Assembly: GCA_913019975.1 (NCBI GenBank)
Contig: CAJWBH010000001.1
Coordinates: 248,001 to 312,000, forward strand
DNA length: 64,000 bases
Origin: Thalassolituus maritimus
GTDB lineage: Bacteria > Pseudomonadota > Gammaproteobacteria > Pseudomonadales > Oceanobacteraceae
Direction: 5' to 3'
Below, one piece after another: positions 10,486-20,200 of the stretch (positions are counted from its first letter, which is position 1; the number at the start of each line of letters is the position of its first letter). Made by a program: the position numbers and the translations under genes. The notes below the pieces were generated by a model that had not been told where the DNA came from, did no database searches, and worked only from the letters and a program-made list of their open reading frames with translations.

Positions 10486-11157
10486 ATGGCAAACATCGTA
10501 ATTACTGGGGCAAACCGGGGAATTGGACTGGCATTGGCGAAGCTTTACGAAGCGCGCGGTGACTCAGTTACAGCGGTTTGTCGCGAAACCAACGACGAGA
10601 TCGAAGAGATCGCCGATCAGGTGCTGTCAGACATCGATATTACGAATGAAGAGCAACTGCCGGGCATTGCCATGGTACTGGACCGGATTCTCGATGATCC
10701 CATCGACGTATTGATCAACAACGCAGGCTTATTCACTAACGAGACTCTGCACGATCTCGACAGTGATCGCATTCGCGCACAGTTCGAAGTGAATGCCATT
10801 GCTCCACTAATGGTGACCCGTGAGCTCCTGCCGTTAATGGCTGAAGGCACTAAGATTGCGAATATCACCAGCCGTATGGGTTCAATCGAGGACAATACCT
10901 CAGGCGCGTACTACGGCTATCGTGCTTCAAAAGCGGCGGTCAATGCTATCGGTAAAAGCCTCGCGAATGATCTGAAAGAGCACGGCGTAATGGTGGCTCA
11001 GATTCATCCGGGTTTCGTACAGACACGTATGGTTGGGTTTAACGGCGATATCTCGCCAGAGCAGGCCGCAGAAGGTATTGCCGCCCGCATTGACGACCTG
11101 ACCCTCGAAACAACAGGTAGCTTCTGGCACTCTAATGGCCAGCCGTTACCTTGGTAA
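10486..11157 (+). CDS. Short-chain dehydrogenase/reductase (SDR)
   Basis: NAD(P)-dependent oxidoreductase of the classical SDR family, substrate unknown. Rossmann glycine motif TGANRGIG at residues ~7-14, NNAG at ~80-83, catalytic Ser region (ITSRMGS) and YRASK for the YxxxK pair. 223 residues, normal for the family. The start is the ATG at 10486 because GGAAGGG lies six to seven bases upstream; an in-frame GTG at 10471 would place that site inside the gene. The next two genes follow at short spacing on the same strand and may be co-transcribed. Confidence 0.9.
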   Translation: MANIVITGANRGIGLALAKLYEARGDSVTAVCRETNDEIEEIADQVLSDIDITNEEQLPGIAMVLDRILDDPIDVLINNAGLFTNETLHDLDSDRIRAQFEVNAIAPLMVTRELLPLMAEGTKIANITSRMGSIEDNTSGAYYGYRASKAAVNAIGKSLANDLKEHGVMVAQIHPGFVQTRMVGFNGDISPEQAAEGIAARIDDLTLETTGSFWHSNGQPLPW

Positions 11158-11189
11158 GTCACCTTCAGGGATTCAAATAAGGATTCACT

Positions 11190-11546
11190 ATGAAACCGCG
11201 TATTTTAAAAAAGCACCACAGCCGTTATCTTGCTGAGTTTCTGGTTGAGTGCAGCCAGAACCCTGAGTGGACGAAAAAACTTCAGGGATTAAACGAAGAA
11301 AACAAACTCGATACCGCCGTTGAAGGGTTACCGAAAGAATTTCTTGAAGACTTTCCGGAAGCCGAGCAATACAACCTGGCCTACAGTGTTGAGCGTGTCG
11401 ACCTGAGCGAAGTCCCTCGCGCGGCTTCCTGCTGGTGGCCGGTCGACGAAGAAACGCATTACTACGTTGCGTACCCAACGGCGTTTCCTGAAGCGAAGCT
11501 GTATCTGGCCATCGACTTTGACGATCATTCCGACTGCTGTCATTAA
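11190..11546 (+). CDS. Conserved hypothetical protein, 118 aa
   Basis: I do not recognise a characterised family. Soluble, acidic protein with no signal peptide or membrane segment. It has one aromatic cluster (CWWPVDEETHYYVAYP) and ends in DDHSDCCH, where vicinal cysteines beside histidine could bind a metal; that is inference only. AAATAAGGATTCACTATG gives a usable ribosome-binding site. It lies 32 bases after the SDR gene and 22 before the HEPN-like gene, so a shared transcript is likely. Confidence 0.75.
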   Translation: MKPRILKKHHSRYLAEFLVECSQNPEWTKKLQGLNEENKLDTAVEGLPKEFLEDFPEAEQYNLAYSVERVDLSEVPRAASCWWPVDEETHYYVAYPTAFPEAKLYLAIDFDDHSDCCH

Positions 11547-11568
11547 TTGATACCCGTAAGGAAGCTGC

Positions 11569-12222
11569 ATGACACCCGATGAATTGCACGAGCGTTTGCG
11601 TGCACAGAGAGATCTGTTTAACGAAGAGCACTCGACGCGCCTTCACCGTGCAATCAGCTGGTGGCGTGCAGCCCAGGAGCAGCAGGGCAATGCAGACCTG
11701 CAATTCATCACAGCGTGGATTTCTCTCAGTGCCTGTTGCCTGACGGACGAAAGCCAGCCGGGTAACAGCAGCTTCCTGAAACTGATCGAACAGTTGGTCT
11801 CCCTCGACAAAGAACAAGCCATCTACGAAATGCTCTGGCACCAGTACTCTGGTTCAGTAAAAGCCTTGCTCAAAAACCAGTTTGTGTATGGCCCGTTCTG
11901 GGAAGCACAGCGTCAGGTTGCGGTGAATCCAACCGCAGAAAGCGATTGGAAAGAGCGCTTTGAACGCTCATCGGTCGAAGCATTGAACTGTCTTAGCCGA
12001 AAGAAGGTCCCTGAGTTGCTGGCACTGACGCTTGAGCGTCTCAGTGTACTGCAGGAGCAGGTGATTGGCGGTGGCGCGACCTTCAACAGTCGTGTGAACC
12101 GTGAGCAGGTCGAAACCGGCTCAAGTCTGCTGATGACACTTTTGCCTGTCGTTCTGAACATCATGCTTGAGCACCCGCATGAAGACTGGGGTACGTTGGC
12201 ATTTCCTGTAGTTTCCAATTAG
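11569..12222 (+). CDS. HEPN-like domain protein, 217 aa
   Basis: Resembles the conserved gammaproteobacterial proteins annotated as Apea-like HEPN: an N-terminal ELHERLRAQRDLFNEEH helix, then RLHRAISWWRAA and a helical segment FITAWISLSACC, followed by LWHQYSGSVKALL and NQFVYGPFW. HEPN domains are all-helical and often act as RNases, but the canonical RxxxxH catalytic motif is not obvious here, so an enzymatic role is unproven. The start ATG has GTAAGGAAGCTGC upstream. No toxin or antitoxin partner is evident beside it. Family assignment is from memory of pattern, not from a search. Confidence 0.65.
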   Translation: MTPDELHERLRAQRDLFNEEHSTRLHRAISWWRAAQEQQGNADLQFITAWISLSACCLTDESQPGNSSFLKLIEQLVSLDKEQAIYEMLWHQYSGSVKALLKNQFVYGPFWEAQRQVAVNPTAESDWKERFERSSVEALNCLSRKKVPELLALTLERLSVLQEQVIGGGATFNSRVNREQVETGSSLLMTLLPVVLNIMLEHPHEDWGTLAFPVVSN

Positions 12223-12329
12223 TCTCTCATTAGATTCCAGACAGTTTCAGGCTGAAAGCACTGAACCTGTTGCTCATTTCTTAGTCATAACAATTACCTT
12301 GTTGGGTATTCTCCCACTAAGGAGAGGTT

Positions 12330-12584
12330 ATGAAACATAGAAACAGTGAGGAACATCGTATCGAACAACGTCTGCGCAGAATCGAAACACAACTTCAGGA
12401 TATTCTGATGGCACTTGATCACCAATCGTCCGAGCGTCCTGGTGACGATGATCAGAGTCTGCTTGATAGTGCCCTGCGTGAACTCCAGAGCAACCGAGAT
12501 GATATTGCTCTGAGACTTTTTGCCATGGAAGCGGCGAATGATCCTGAGCATGGACCGGAATCAGACCCAGAGCACGACATATAG
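12330..12584 (+). CDS. Small hypothetical protein, 84 aa, helical
   Basis: Unrecognised. Charged, predicted helical/coiled-coil N-terminal half (RIEQRLRRIETQLQDILMAL) and an acidic, proline-containing tail. AAGGAGAGGTT just before the ATG is a strong ribosome-binding site, which is the main evidence that this short frame is real. Convergent with the following minus-strand reductase; a short palindrome (GGCGTAA/TTACGCC, 12601-12617) lies between the two 3' ends. Confidence 0.6.
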   Translation: MKHRNSEEHRIEQRLRRIETQLQDILMALDHQSSERPGDDDQSLLDSALRELQSNRDDIALRLFAMEAANDPEHGPESDPEHDI

Positions 12585-12610
12585 AACACTCTGGGCCTGT
12601 GGCGTAATTC

Positions 12611-13912
12611 TTACGCCGCTTTCTCGTCGGCGGACTCCGCCGGCGTGATGTCTTCAAACGTCATATTGGCGTTCTTCTGAAGGCGCTCCATAAAGACTTC
12701 ACCAAACAGAGAACCCGGCGTCCAGAAGCCACCTTTGCCCCAGCGTTTTTTACCACGGTTGTGGTAGTCGAGTGCCAGGCAAACAGCCGCTTCGCCCAGC
12801 ATTTTGCCGGTGAAGCCGTAGCCCGGATCTTTGTCGCCGGTCACTTTGGTAGCAATCACGGGTTCTTTGCCGTGCTTGTAATCTTTATCGTAGCCGTAGA
12901 AACGGATATCAAAGTAACCGCTTTCCTGCTCTTTAGGAGATGGTCCCTGGCCTGGTTTAGGCAGAACGAATTTTTCCAGTAAAGCACGGGTTGGCTTGAT
13001 GGCGGCACCCACGATAAAAGCACCCAGTCCGAGTGTCATGGCTTTGGCCATGCGACGACCTTTGGCGCCTTTGCCTGTCAGCATGCCCTCGTTATAAAGG
13101 AAGCGCTCACCGTATTCTTTTTCGAGTAACGCATTGGTGCGATGAACCACTCGGGTGTTAATCGCCGCCATAATGAAAGGCATACCCCAGGCATTCGAAG
13201 CACGATCAAAGAAGGCACCCTTGATATCAGGCTGTTTCGCGCGGAAACCATGATCCGGCGGACACAGCGAGTAGGGGTTGGCGAGTTCTTTTTTCAGTGA
13301 TGGGTTTGCCATTACCTCTTTGGTCAGTTGCAGCATACTTGCGATGGTGCCGCCTGACATCCCGCCTTTGGCCGCCTTAACACGCATCTCAACTTTGCTG
13401 ACGGTGTGGCCGACTTTTTCTTTAGCAAGCTCTTGCAGGTGGCGCACGCCCATATCTGATGGAATGGAATCAAAACCACAGCAGTGAACGATACGTGCGC
13501 CGGTTTCTACCGCCTGCGACTCGTATTTATCCAGCATACGTTTAATCCACTGTGGTTCACCGGTGAGGTCGCAGTAGTCAATGCCAGCGTCAACACAGGC
13601 TTTTACCAGTGGTTCTCCATACAGAGCGTAAGGGCCCACAGTAGACACCACCACGCGGGTTGAGTCGCAAAGCTCGGTGAGGCTGGCTTCGTCGGCTGCG
13701 TCGGCAATGATGTATTCAACGTCTCCGGCATCGTCACCGAGAATCGGCGCCAGTGTGCCGCGTACCTGCTGAAGCTTACGCTCAGAACGGCCAGCAATTG
13801 CCCATTTCAGATCTTTGTTCCAGCCGTATTGCGCAGCGATGTAGCGGGTGAGAATTCCACCCACAAACGAAGTGGCACCAAAAATAATGACGTCATACTT
13901 ACCGCGTGGCAT
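12611..13912 (-). CDS. Saccharopine dehydrogenase-like / trans-acting enoyl reductase family protein
   Basis: NAD(P)-binding protein of the family that includes mycobacterial trans-acting enoyl reductase and saccharopine dehydrogenase-like oxidoreductases; often lipid linked. The Rossmann motif FGATSFVGGILTRYIA lies at residues ~10-25, followed by WAIAGRSERKL and VVVSTVGPYALYGEPLV; HCCGFDSIPSDMG is a strong family signature. About 433 residues. I use the ATG at 13912 because AAGGAGCGATAC precedes it directly; an upstream in-frame ATG at 13936 lacks a site. It stands alone on the minus strand between the HEPN-like group and the ars operon. Confidence 0.85.
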   Translation of the reverse strand: MPRGKYDVIIFGATSFVGGILTRYIAAQYGWNKDLKWAIAGRSERKLQQVRGTLAPILGDDAGDVEYIIADAADEASLTELCDSTRVVVSTVGPYALYGEPLVKACVDAGIDYCDLTGEPQWIKRMLDKYESQAVETGARIVHCCGFDSIPSDMGVRHLQELAKEKVGHTVSKVEMRVKAAKGGMSGGTIASMLQLTKEVMANPSLKKELANPYSLCPPDHGFRAKQPDIKGAFFDRASNAWGMPFIMAAINTRVVHRTNALLEKEYGERFLYNEGMLTGKGAKGRRMAKAMTLGLGAFIVGAAIKPTRALLEKFVLPKPGQGPSPKEQESGYFDIRFYGYDKDYKHGKEPVIATKVTGDKDPGYGFTGKMLGEAAVCLALDYHNRGKKRWGKGGFWTPGSLFGEVFMERLQKNANMTFEDITPAESADEKAA

Positions 13913-14025
13913 GTATCGCTCCTTAAGCTCAGTCAAAAGAGGGTTTGAGAAAGATGAGATAACACTAGCAGCCTTTTAGTTACTTGAAAAAGGGGCAATC
14001 CGGCCGTTTGGCAGAGGTAAAGTTT

Positions 14026-14066
14026 GCATATACGGAAAAACATATATATGGTTTGGCGTATGTATT
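14026..14066. promoter_or_regulatory. Possible ArsR operator/promoter region
   Basis: AT-rich imperfect inverted repeat: CATATACG at the left pairs with CGTATGTA at the right, with CATATATATG between. ArsR-family operators are typically imperfect palindromes of this kind overlapping the promoter. It is 50-90 bases upstream of arsR. Operator function is inferred from position and symmetry. Confidence 0.4.
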
Positions 14067-14118
14067 GGCTGGCAACTTCTGGTAAAGGCTACGAGTCGAA
14101 ATAGAAGGCTTAAAAACA

Positions 14119-14451
14119 ATGACACCCGTTGAACTCATGAAACTGCTCGCCGATGAAACACGGCTGACCTCAGTGATTGCAATGAAATCAGGGCCAAGGT
14201 GCGTCTGTGACCTGATGGAGATACTGCAACTCAGCCAACCCAAAGTATCCCGGCATCTGGCGATTTTACGCGAAGCCGGTCTGGTCGAGACCGAGCGTCG
14301 CGGCCAGTGGGTTTACTACTCCTTAGTACCTCAGCTACCTGCGTGGGTAGATCAGACCATCAACGCGCTGGCACCTGTCGTCATCGAGTCCGTAATGGAA
14401 TCCACCCCCGGAATAACGCTCACCCCTGGAGAACCGTCAGCGTGCTGCTGA
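14119..14451 (+). CDS. arsR: ArsR-family arsenic-responsive repressor
   Basis: Winged-helix metalloregulator that represses the ars operon until As(III) binds. 110 residues. The metal site motif CVCDLMEIL (Cys ~28 and ~30) is at the start of the recognition region as in E. coli ArsR, and the DNA-contact helix is LSQPKVSRHLAILREAGLV. A further Cys-Cys pair ends the protein (ACC). First gene of the arsR-arsC-acr3 operon; arsC begins 10 bases after its stop. Confidence 0.92.
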   Translation: MTPVELMKLLADETRLTSVIAMKSGPRCVCDLMEILQLSQPKVSRHLAILREAGLVETERRGQWVYYSLVPQLPAWVDQTINALAPVVIESVMESTPGITLTPGEPSACC

Positions 14452-14461
14452 CGTCTGACTT

Positions 14462-14944
14462 ATGAAAATACTTTTTATCTGTACCCACAACCGTTGTCGC
14501 AGCATCCTCGCTGAAGCACTGACGCGTCATATTTCTGAGGGCAGAATTGATGTCCGAAGCGCCGGTAGCCAGCCTGCAGGTGTCGTGTTTCCGGGCACAT
14601 TGAAATACCTCGAAAGCCAGAATATTTCCACTGAAGGTCTTGTCAGCCAGAGCTGGGATGACCACGAAAGCTTTGCTCCTGATGTGGTGATCACCGTGTG
14701 TGACAGCGCAGCGGGCGAAACCTGTCCGGTCTGGTTTGGCAATGCAGCACGGGTACACTGGGGCTTACCTGATCCATCAAAACTACCAACAGAAGACATG
14801 CAGCAAGGCATGTTCAGAGAAGTAGGGGAGATGATGCAGCAGCGCCTGTCTCAACTGGCTTCTGCATCATTGAATGAGCTTACTGATAAAGAATCACTCG
14901 AAGCCGCGATCGGGCAGCTTCTCACACCGGAGCGTTTTTCCTGA
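14462..14944 (+). CDS. arsC: Arsenate reductase, low-molecular-weight phosphatase fold (thioredoxin-type)
   Basis: Reduces As(V) to As(III) for export. The CX5R phosphatase loop is CTHNRCRS at residues 7-14, and a second catalytic cysteine pair is in [14 protein letters not shown] (~residues 80-90), as in the S. aureus/B. subtilis type that is recycled by thioredoxin. 160 residues; the last ~25 extend a little beyond the usual length. The final base overlaps the acr3 start region (TGATGGG), so translation is coupled. Confidence 0.92.
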   Translation: MKILFICTHNRCRSILAEALTRHISEGRIDVRSAGSQPAGVVFPGTLKYLESQNISTEGLVSQSWDDHESFAPDVVITVCDSAAGETCPVWFGNAARVHWGLPDPSKLPTEDMQQGMFREVGEMMQQRLSQLASASLNELTDKESLEAAIGQLLTPERFS

Positions 14945-15954
14945 TGGGTATTTTCGAACGTTATCTTTCTGTCTGGGTCGGGCTTGCCATTATTGCAGGT
15001 ATCGGTGCCGGTCTTTTTATGCCCGAGGTATTTCAGGTAGTAGCTGATGCTGAGGTTGCGAATGTTAACCTGCCGATTGCGGTACTCATCTGGTTGATGA
15101 TTTATCCGATGATGATGCAAGTCGATTTTGCATCGATCAAAGACGTCACTAAACAGCCACAAGGTCTTGCGCTCACACTGGTGATTAACTGGCTGGTTAA
15201 ACCATTTACCATGGCGGCACTGGGCTGGTTGTTCTTTCATCACATATTTGCGGATCTGGTGTCACCTGCCACCGCACAGGAATACATCGCAGGCATGATT
15301 CTGTTAGGCGTTGCGCCATGCACAGCCATGGTATTTGTCTGGAGCCACCTGACACGCGGCGATGCGAACTACACCCTGCTGCAGGTATCGGTGAACGACG
15401 TCATTATGATTTTTGCATTTGCACCGATTGCGGGTTTCCTGCTCGGCGTCTCCGATATTGAAGTCCCGTGGGAAACACTGCTGATCTCAGTCGCCTTGTA
15501 TGTGGTATTGCCGTTAATCGCTGGCGTTATTACCCGTAAAGCGCTGGGCGCTGACGGTGTGGCACGCTTATCTGAAACCTTAAAGCCGCTGTCTATTATC
15601 GGTTTACTTGCGACCGTACTTATTCTGTTTGGCTTGCAGGCGCCGCGCATCGTTGAGAATCCTCTGGATATGCTGCTGATCGCCATTCCTCTGCTGATTC
15701 AGACCTACGGTATTTTCGCGATTACCTACTTTATTGCGATCCGTCTGAAGCTTAAGCACAACGTCGCTGCACCTGCTTGTATGATCGGTACGAGTAATTT
15801 CTTTGAGCTTGCGGTTGCGGTCGCGATTGCCTTATTCGGCCTGAATTCGGGTGCTGCACTGGCTACGGTTGTAGGTGTTCTGGTTGAAGTTCCTGTGATG
15901 CTCTCGCTGGTTGCTTTTGCTAATCGTACTAGGCATTGGTTTGAACCGTCCTGA
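14944..15954 (+). CDS. acr3: Acr3-type arsenite efflux permease
   Basis: Ten-helix inner-membrane As(III) exporter of the Acr3 (BASS) family, not the ArsB type. Signature segments: [33 protein letters not shown] with the essential cysteine, and [30 protein letters not shown] near the end. 336 residues, normal length. The ATG overlaps the arsC stop. Its TGA is one base before the ATG of the next gene. Confidence 0.95.
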   Translation: MGIFERYLSVWVGLAIIAGIGAGLFMPEVFQVVADAEVANVNLPIAVLIWLMIYPMMMQVDFASIKDVTKQPQGLALTLVINWLVKPFTMAALGWLFFHHIFADLVSPATAQEYIAGMILLGVAPCTAMVFVWSHLTRGDANYTLLQVSVNDVIMIFAFAPIAGFLLGVSDIEVPWETLLISVALYVVLPLIAGVITRKALGADGVARLSETLKPLSIIGLLATVLILFGLQAPRIVENPLDMLLIAIPLLIQTYGIFAITYFIAIRLKLKHNVAAPACMIGTSNFFELAVAVAIALFGLNSGAALATVVGVLVEVPVMLSLVAFANRTRHWFEPS

Positions 15955-15955
15955 T

Positions 15956-16477
15956 ATGACCAGAGCGCTTGCTGATGATGTCGGCTTAGGTGACCCGCAG
16001 GCGACATTGCGGGTATACCTTGCTAACCGACCGTCGCTCGAACCCTTCGCTTATCCGGGCGATGTCATGCCTCTGGCAGACGGTGACATTGCTCAGATCA
16101 ATTCGCACGAAGGTAATCACTGGCGAAAAATTTTTAATGTCTTTGCCAAGTTTCTGTATGAACTGAAATTTGACGGTACCGAGGATTTCAGTTCCTGGCA
16201 GGATTACCGCGACTCCCTGATGCTCCAGCCGGGAAGCCAGGTTGCTCTCTGTTATGGAGCGCCTTGTTACGGGGCTCCTGGTAGCGAGGCGCCAGCCAGT
16301 CAGATTATTTTGATGGGCAAGCAGTTCGCTGAAGAATGCGGATTTTTCAAAACGAATGGTGCAAAATGGCTCGACAGCAGATTTGCGATCAATGATACCG
16401 GTGTGATTGTGTGCCCGTACTTTGATTACCGCCAGCTATCCGACGAACGTATTCGTTACCTGGTATCTCTGCTGTAG
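15956..16477 (+). CDS. Unknown protein translationally coupled to acr3, 173 aa
   Basis: I do not recognise the family. The ATG at 15956 is one base after the acr3 stop (TGATATG), and upstream extension would lie inside acr3. Soluble; notable is a direct repeat CYGAPCYGAP in a Gly/Ala/Pro loop around residue 100, then an EECGFF motif and a conserved-looking IVCPYFDYRQLS near the C-terminus. The four cysteines and tight coupling to acr3 make an arsenic-related role attractive but this is inference. An isolated housekeeping protein carried along is the alternative. Confidence 0.75.
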   Translation: MTRALADDVGLGDPQATLRVYLANRPSLEPFAYPGDVMPLADGDIAQINSHEGNHWRKIFNVFAKFLYELKFDGTEDFSSWQDYRDSLMLQPGSQVALCYGAPCYGAPGSEAPASQIILMGKQFAEECGFFKTNGAKWLDSRFAINDTGVIVCPYFDYRQLSDERIRYLVSLL

Positions 16478-16516
16478 GGTTCAGAACCTACCTCAAGACA
16501 AGGGAGCACAGCTCAA

Positions 16517-17266
16517 ATGGCAGGGTTTGCAGAAATAGGCATGTTGAATTTTATCAGCCTCGGCTGGTTAATCTTCTGCTGGTTTGGTTACGCTAAATTT
16601 GCTCACTATCGGGCTAAGCGTTCTGCGTCTTTGTCGTCGGTGCTGCACGTGCATCGTATTAACTGGATGCGGCGCATGCTCAAGCGCGAGATACGTGTTG
16701 GGGATGCAGCGCTTCTGGCAAATATCGAGCGTAACGTAAACTTCTTTGCTTCATCATGCGTGCTGATCATTGCCGGTCTCCTTACCGCACTGACCGCAAC
16801 CGATAAAATCAGCGCTATGCTCAGTACCGTCTCGTTTGTTGAAGGCGATTCACTGACCGAGCTTGAGTTTAAACTGGCAGTGCTGGTAGTCATCTTTATC
16901 TACGCCTACTTCACCTTTACCTGGTCAATGCGTCAGTTTGGTTTTGCCTCGGTTTTAGTGGGCGCTGCACCTATGCCTGACGACAATTCGGTGACTCCCG
17001 GTGATCGTCGCAGTATGGCGCTATACAGTGCAAAAGTGATTGATCAGGCCAGTCACAGTTACAACAACGGGCTGAGAGCCTTCTACTTTTCGATGGCCGC
17101 ACTGAGCTGGTTTGTCTCTGAGTGGGTGTTTATGGGCACCGCAGCATTAATTACCGCTGTGCTGTATTCACGCGAGTTCCGTTCCAGCTCTCTGAAGGCG
17201 CTTAAGCAGGCTGAAAACGTGGGCGATAAAATCTTTACTGACGACAAAGAGCTTTATCGTCAGTAA
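16517..17266 (+). CDS. DUF599-type inner-membrane protein
   Basis: Polytopic membrane protein of 249 residues. Four hydrophobic segments: near residues 10-27 (FISLGWLIFCWFGYAKF), ~75-93, ~115-135 and ~200-225. The stretch NWMRRMLKREIRVGDAALL and TFTWSMRQFGFAS match the DUF599 family as I recall it; function unknown. AAGGGAGCACAGC precedes the ATG. It follows the ars-linked gene by 39 bases on the same strand and is convergent with putA. Confidence 0.8.
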   Translation: MAGFAEIGMLNFISLGWLIFCWFGYAKFAHYRAKRSASLSSVLHVHRINWMRRMLKREIRVGDAALLANIERNVNFFASSCVLIIAGLLTALTATDKISAMLSTVSFVEGDSLTELEFKLAVLVVIFIYAYFTFTWSMRQFGFASVLVGAAPMPDDNSVTPGDRRSMALYSAKVIDQASHSYNNGLRAFYFSMAALSWFVSEWVFMGTAALITAVLYSREFRSSSLKALKQAENVGDKIFTDDKELYRQ

Positions 17267-17280
17267 TCCTACCTGCTGCT

Positions 17281-20200
17281 TCAGCTTTGATTCTTTTTCC
17301 GCAACAGCTCAGCGTTACCACCAATCGCACTGGTGTTAACACTGACAGTACGTTCGCAGGCAAAACGTTTTACATAATCGGGCCCACCCGCTTTCGGGCC
17401 AGTGCCTGAGCGACCCAGGCCGCCAAAGGGCTGTACACCCACCACGGCGCCGATCTGATCGCGATTAATATATACGTTGCCTACGCGAGAGGTGCGCGCA
17501 ATAAAGCCCGACACTTCAGGATTGCGGGAATGCACAGACAAGGTCAGACCGAATCCCGTGTTATTAATATCTTCAATAACTTTCGGCAGGTCAGCATTCT
17601 GGTAACGGATGACATGCAGGATCGGCCCGAAGTGCTCGTCGTCCAGTTCTGAAATTGATCCAATCTCGTACGCAACGGGGGCTAAAAAGAAACCTTCTTC
17701 GGGAATGTTATCGACTTGAGCCAACAGCTCGCCATGACTTTTTAAATGGCGGATATGAGCAAGCATACTGTTCTTTGCTTGCATCGAAATCAGCGGACCG
17801 ACATCGGTTGATACATCGCCTGGATTTCCTACCACTAACTCATTCATAGCGCCTTTTAATAAGCGGATGACTTCATCGGCAATATCGGATTGCAGATACA
17901 AGGCTCGCAATGCTGAGCAACGTTGCCCGGCACTGCCAAAGGCAGAGCGTAAGACGTCTTTAACGACTTGCTCAGGCAGTGCGGTCGAGTCAACGATCAT
18001 CGCATTCTGACCTCCGGTTTCGGCAATAAATGTCGCGATGGGGCCACGACGATGGGCGAGATCCATCGCGATTTTATGGGCTGTTTTATGAGAGCCTGTA
18101 AAGGCTACGCCAGCAATGCGAGCATCGTTGCAGAATACATCGCCCAGTATCGGGCCAGCCCCCGGTACACACTGCAGTAATTCTTGTGGTACGCCCGCAG
18201 AATAAGCAAGTTCAACAGCACGTGAGGCAATCAGACTGGTGGCTTCTGCAGGTTTGGCGATGACGGCATTGCCAGCGGCGAGTGCTGCGCTGATCTGACC
18301 GATAAATATCGCCAACGGGAAATTCCAGGGGCTGATACAAAACCACACACCGCGACCTTCATAGTGCAATTGGTTTAATTCGCCGGTCGGGCCGGGCAGG
18401 GCTATTGGCTCGGCAAAACCTTCATCAACAAAGCCCGAATAATAGCGACAAAAATCGACGGCTTCGCGAATCTCATCCAGGGCGTCCTGCAGGGTTTTAC
18501 CAGCCTCACGCACACATAACATGATCAACTCATGTCGGTGGGTTTCGAGTAAATCAGCCAGGGTCAGCAGCCAGGTTTTTCGTTGGGCGGCAAACGCAGG
18601 ACGCGGTTCGTTGTTCCAATGAGTAAAGGCGCGTTGGGCAGTATCAATAATGGCGTACACATCGTCTGGGTGCGTCCATTGCACCAGACCCACTTTGTCG
18701 TGTGCAGAGAAGGGGCAGCCCACTACGATATCCGGCTGATAAGTGGTCAGACTGCTGATTCTCACCTGAGGGCGAGCTTGCCACTGGTGAGATTTCCAGC
18801 GCTCTAAACCTGCGAGTAATGAATCGGTTTCATCGCGGTTATTCAGGTTGAGCCCGGCCGAGTTTTGGCGCGGTGCAAGAATATTGGCCGGCGCGGGAAT
18901 GTCCGCTGCGGGCGCAAAATGGTGCTCGCGGGCAAGCTCCAGCGGTGACTGTGCCAACGATTCAGGGGTGATTTCAGACTTCCATAAGTGATGCACAAAC
19001 GAAGTGTTGGCGCCGTTTTCTAATAAGCGCCGCACCAGATAAGGCAGCAGTTCTTTGTGCTCACCGACCGGAGCATAAGTACGCACGTAGTCTTTGCGTT
19101 TGCTTTGCCAGGCGTCATACAAAGGCTCGCCCATGCCTTGCAGGCGTTGATACTCGCAGACGTCGCTCTTGTTCTCGCTGCTGTCTCCCGACGACAGTGC
19201 ATCCGCCATCGCTGATACGGCCATTAAGGTGTGTGCATTATGAGTGGCAAACTGCGGATAAATGCCCGTGCTCTTCAGCATAAAGGCGGCACAGGCCAGA
19301 TAAGAAAGGTCCGTATGTTCCTTGCGGGTGAATACCGGGTAACCGGGTAAGCCACGTTGCTGCGCCAGTTTGATTTCGTTATCCCAGTAGGCACCTTTCA
19401 CTAAGCGTACAGGGATCTTCACCGCGTGCTCTCGTGCTAACGCATCAAGCCAGCCCAGCACGGGCAGAGCACGCTTGCTGTAAGCCTGCACTGCGAGGCC
19501 AAACTGACCCCAGTCAGCGCCTTCGCTACGCAGTACCTGTTCAAATAATTCCAACGACAGAACCAGGCGATCGGCTTCTTCGGCATCAATGGTGACAGGC
19601 ACCGAGAGTTCACGGGCTTCACGTACCAGAGTTGCGAGGCGATCATAGAGCCTGACCTTAACGTCTTTGCGTTGGGTATCTTCATAGCGTGGGTGCAGGG
19701 CAGAAAGCTTAATTGAAAGCGAGCAGGGGCGTTTAGATGCACTAGTGGTTTTATTAGAGTCTTCGTTCTGAAGTGCGATCTCTTTTAACGCCGCGCGATA
19801 GCTGGCCAGATACTTCTCGGCATCGTCATCACAGAGTGCCGCCTCACCCAGCATATCGAACGAGAAGGCATTCAACTCAGAGTGCGTGCGCTCGGCATTG
19901 GTACGAGCACTGGTGATGTCTTCACCCAGCACAAACTGATTGCCCAGCATCTGCATGGCGTACTGTAGCGCATTGCGGATAACAGGTTCGCCGGGGCGGG
20001 TAATCAGGCGACCGAGTGCGTTCTTTAACCGCGCCATGCGGCCACTGACCGACAAGCCACGCGTTGCCATATTCACCCAGTGGGATGGGCTATGGCTCAG
20101 ATGCTTCTCCCAATCCGCCTGAGAGATCTCCGCGCGGATAAAGGCATCACGTGATGACTTATCAGGGATGCGCAGCAAAGCCTCGGCGATAATCATCAGT

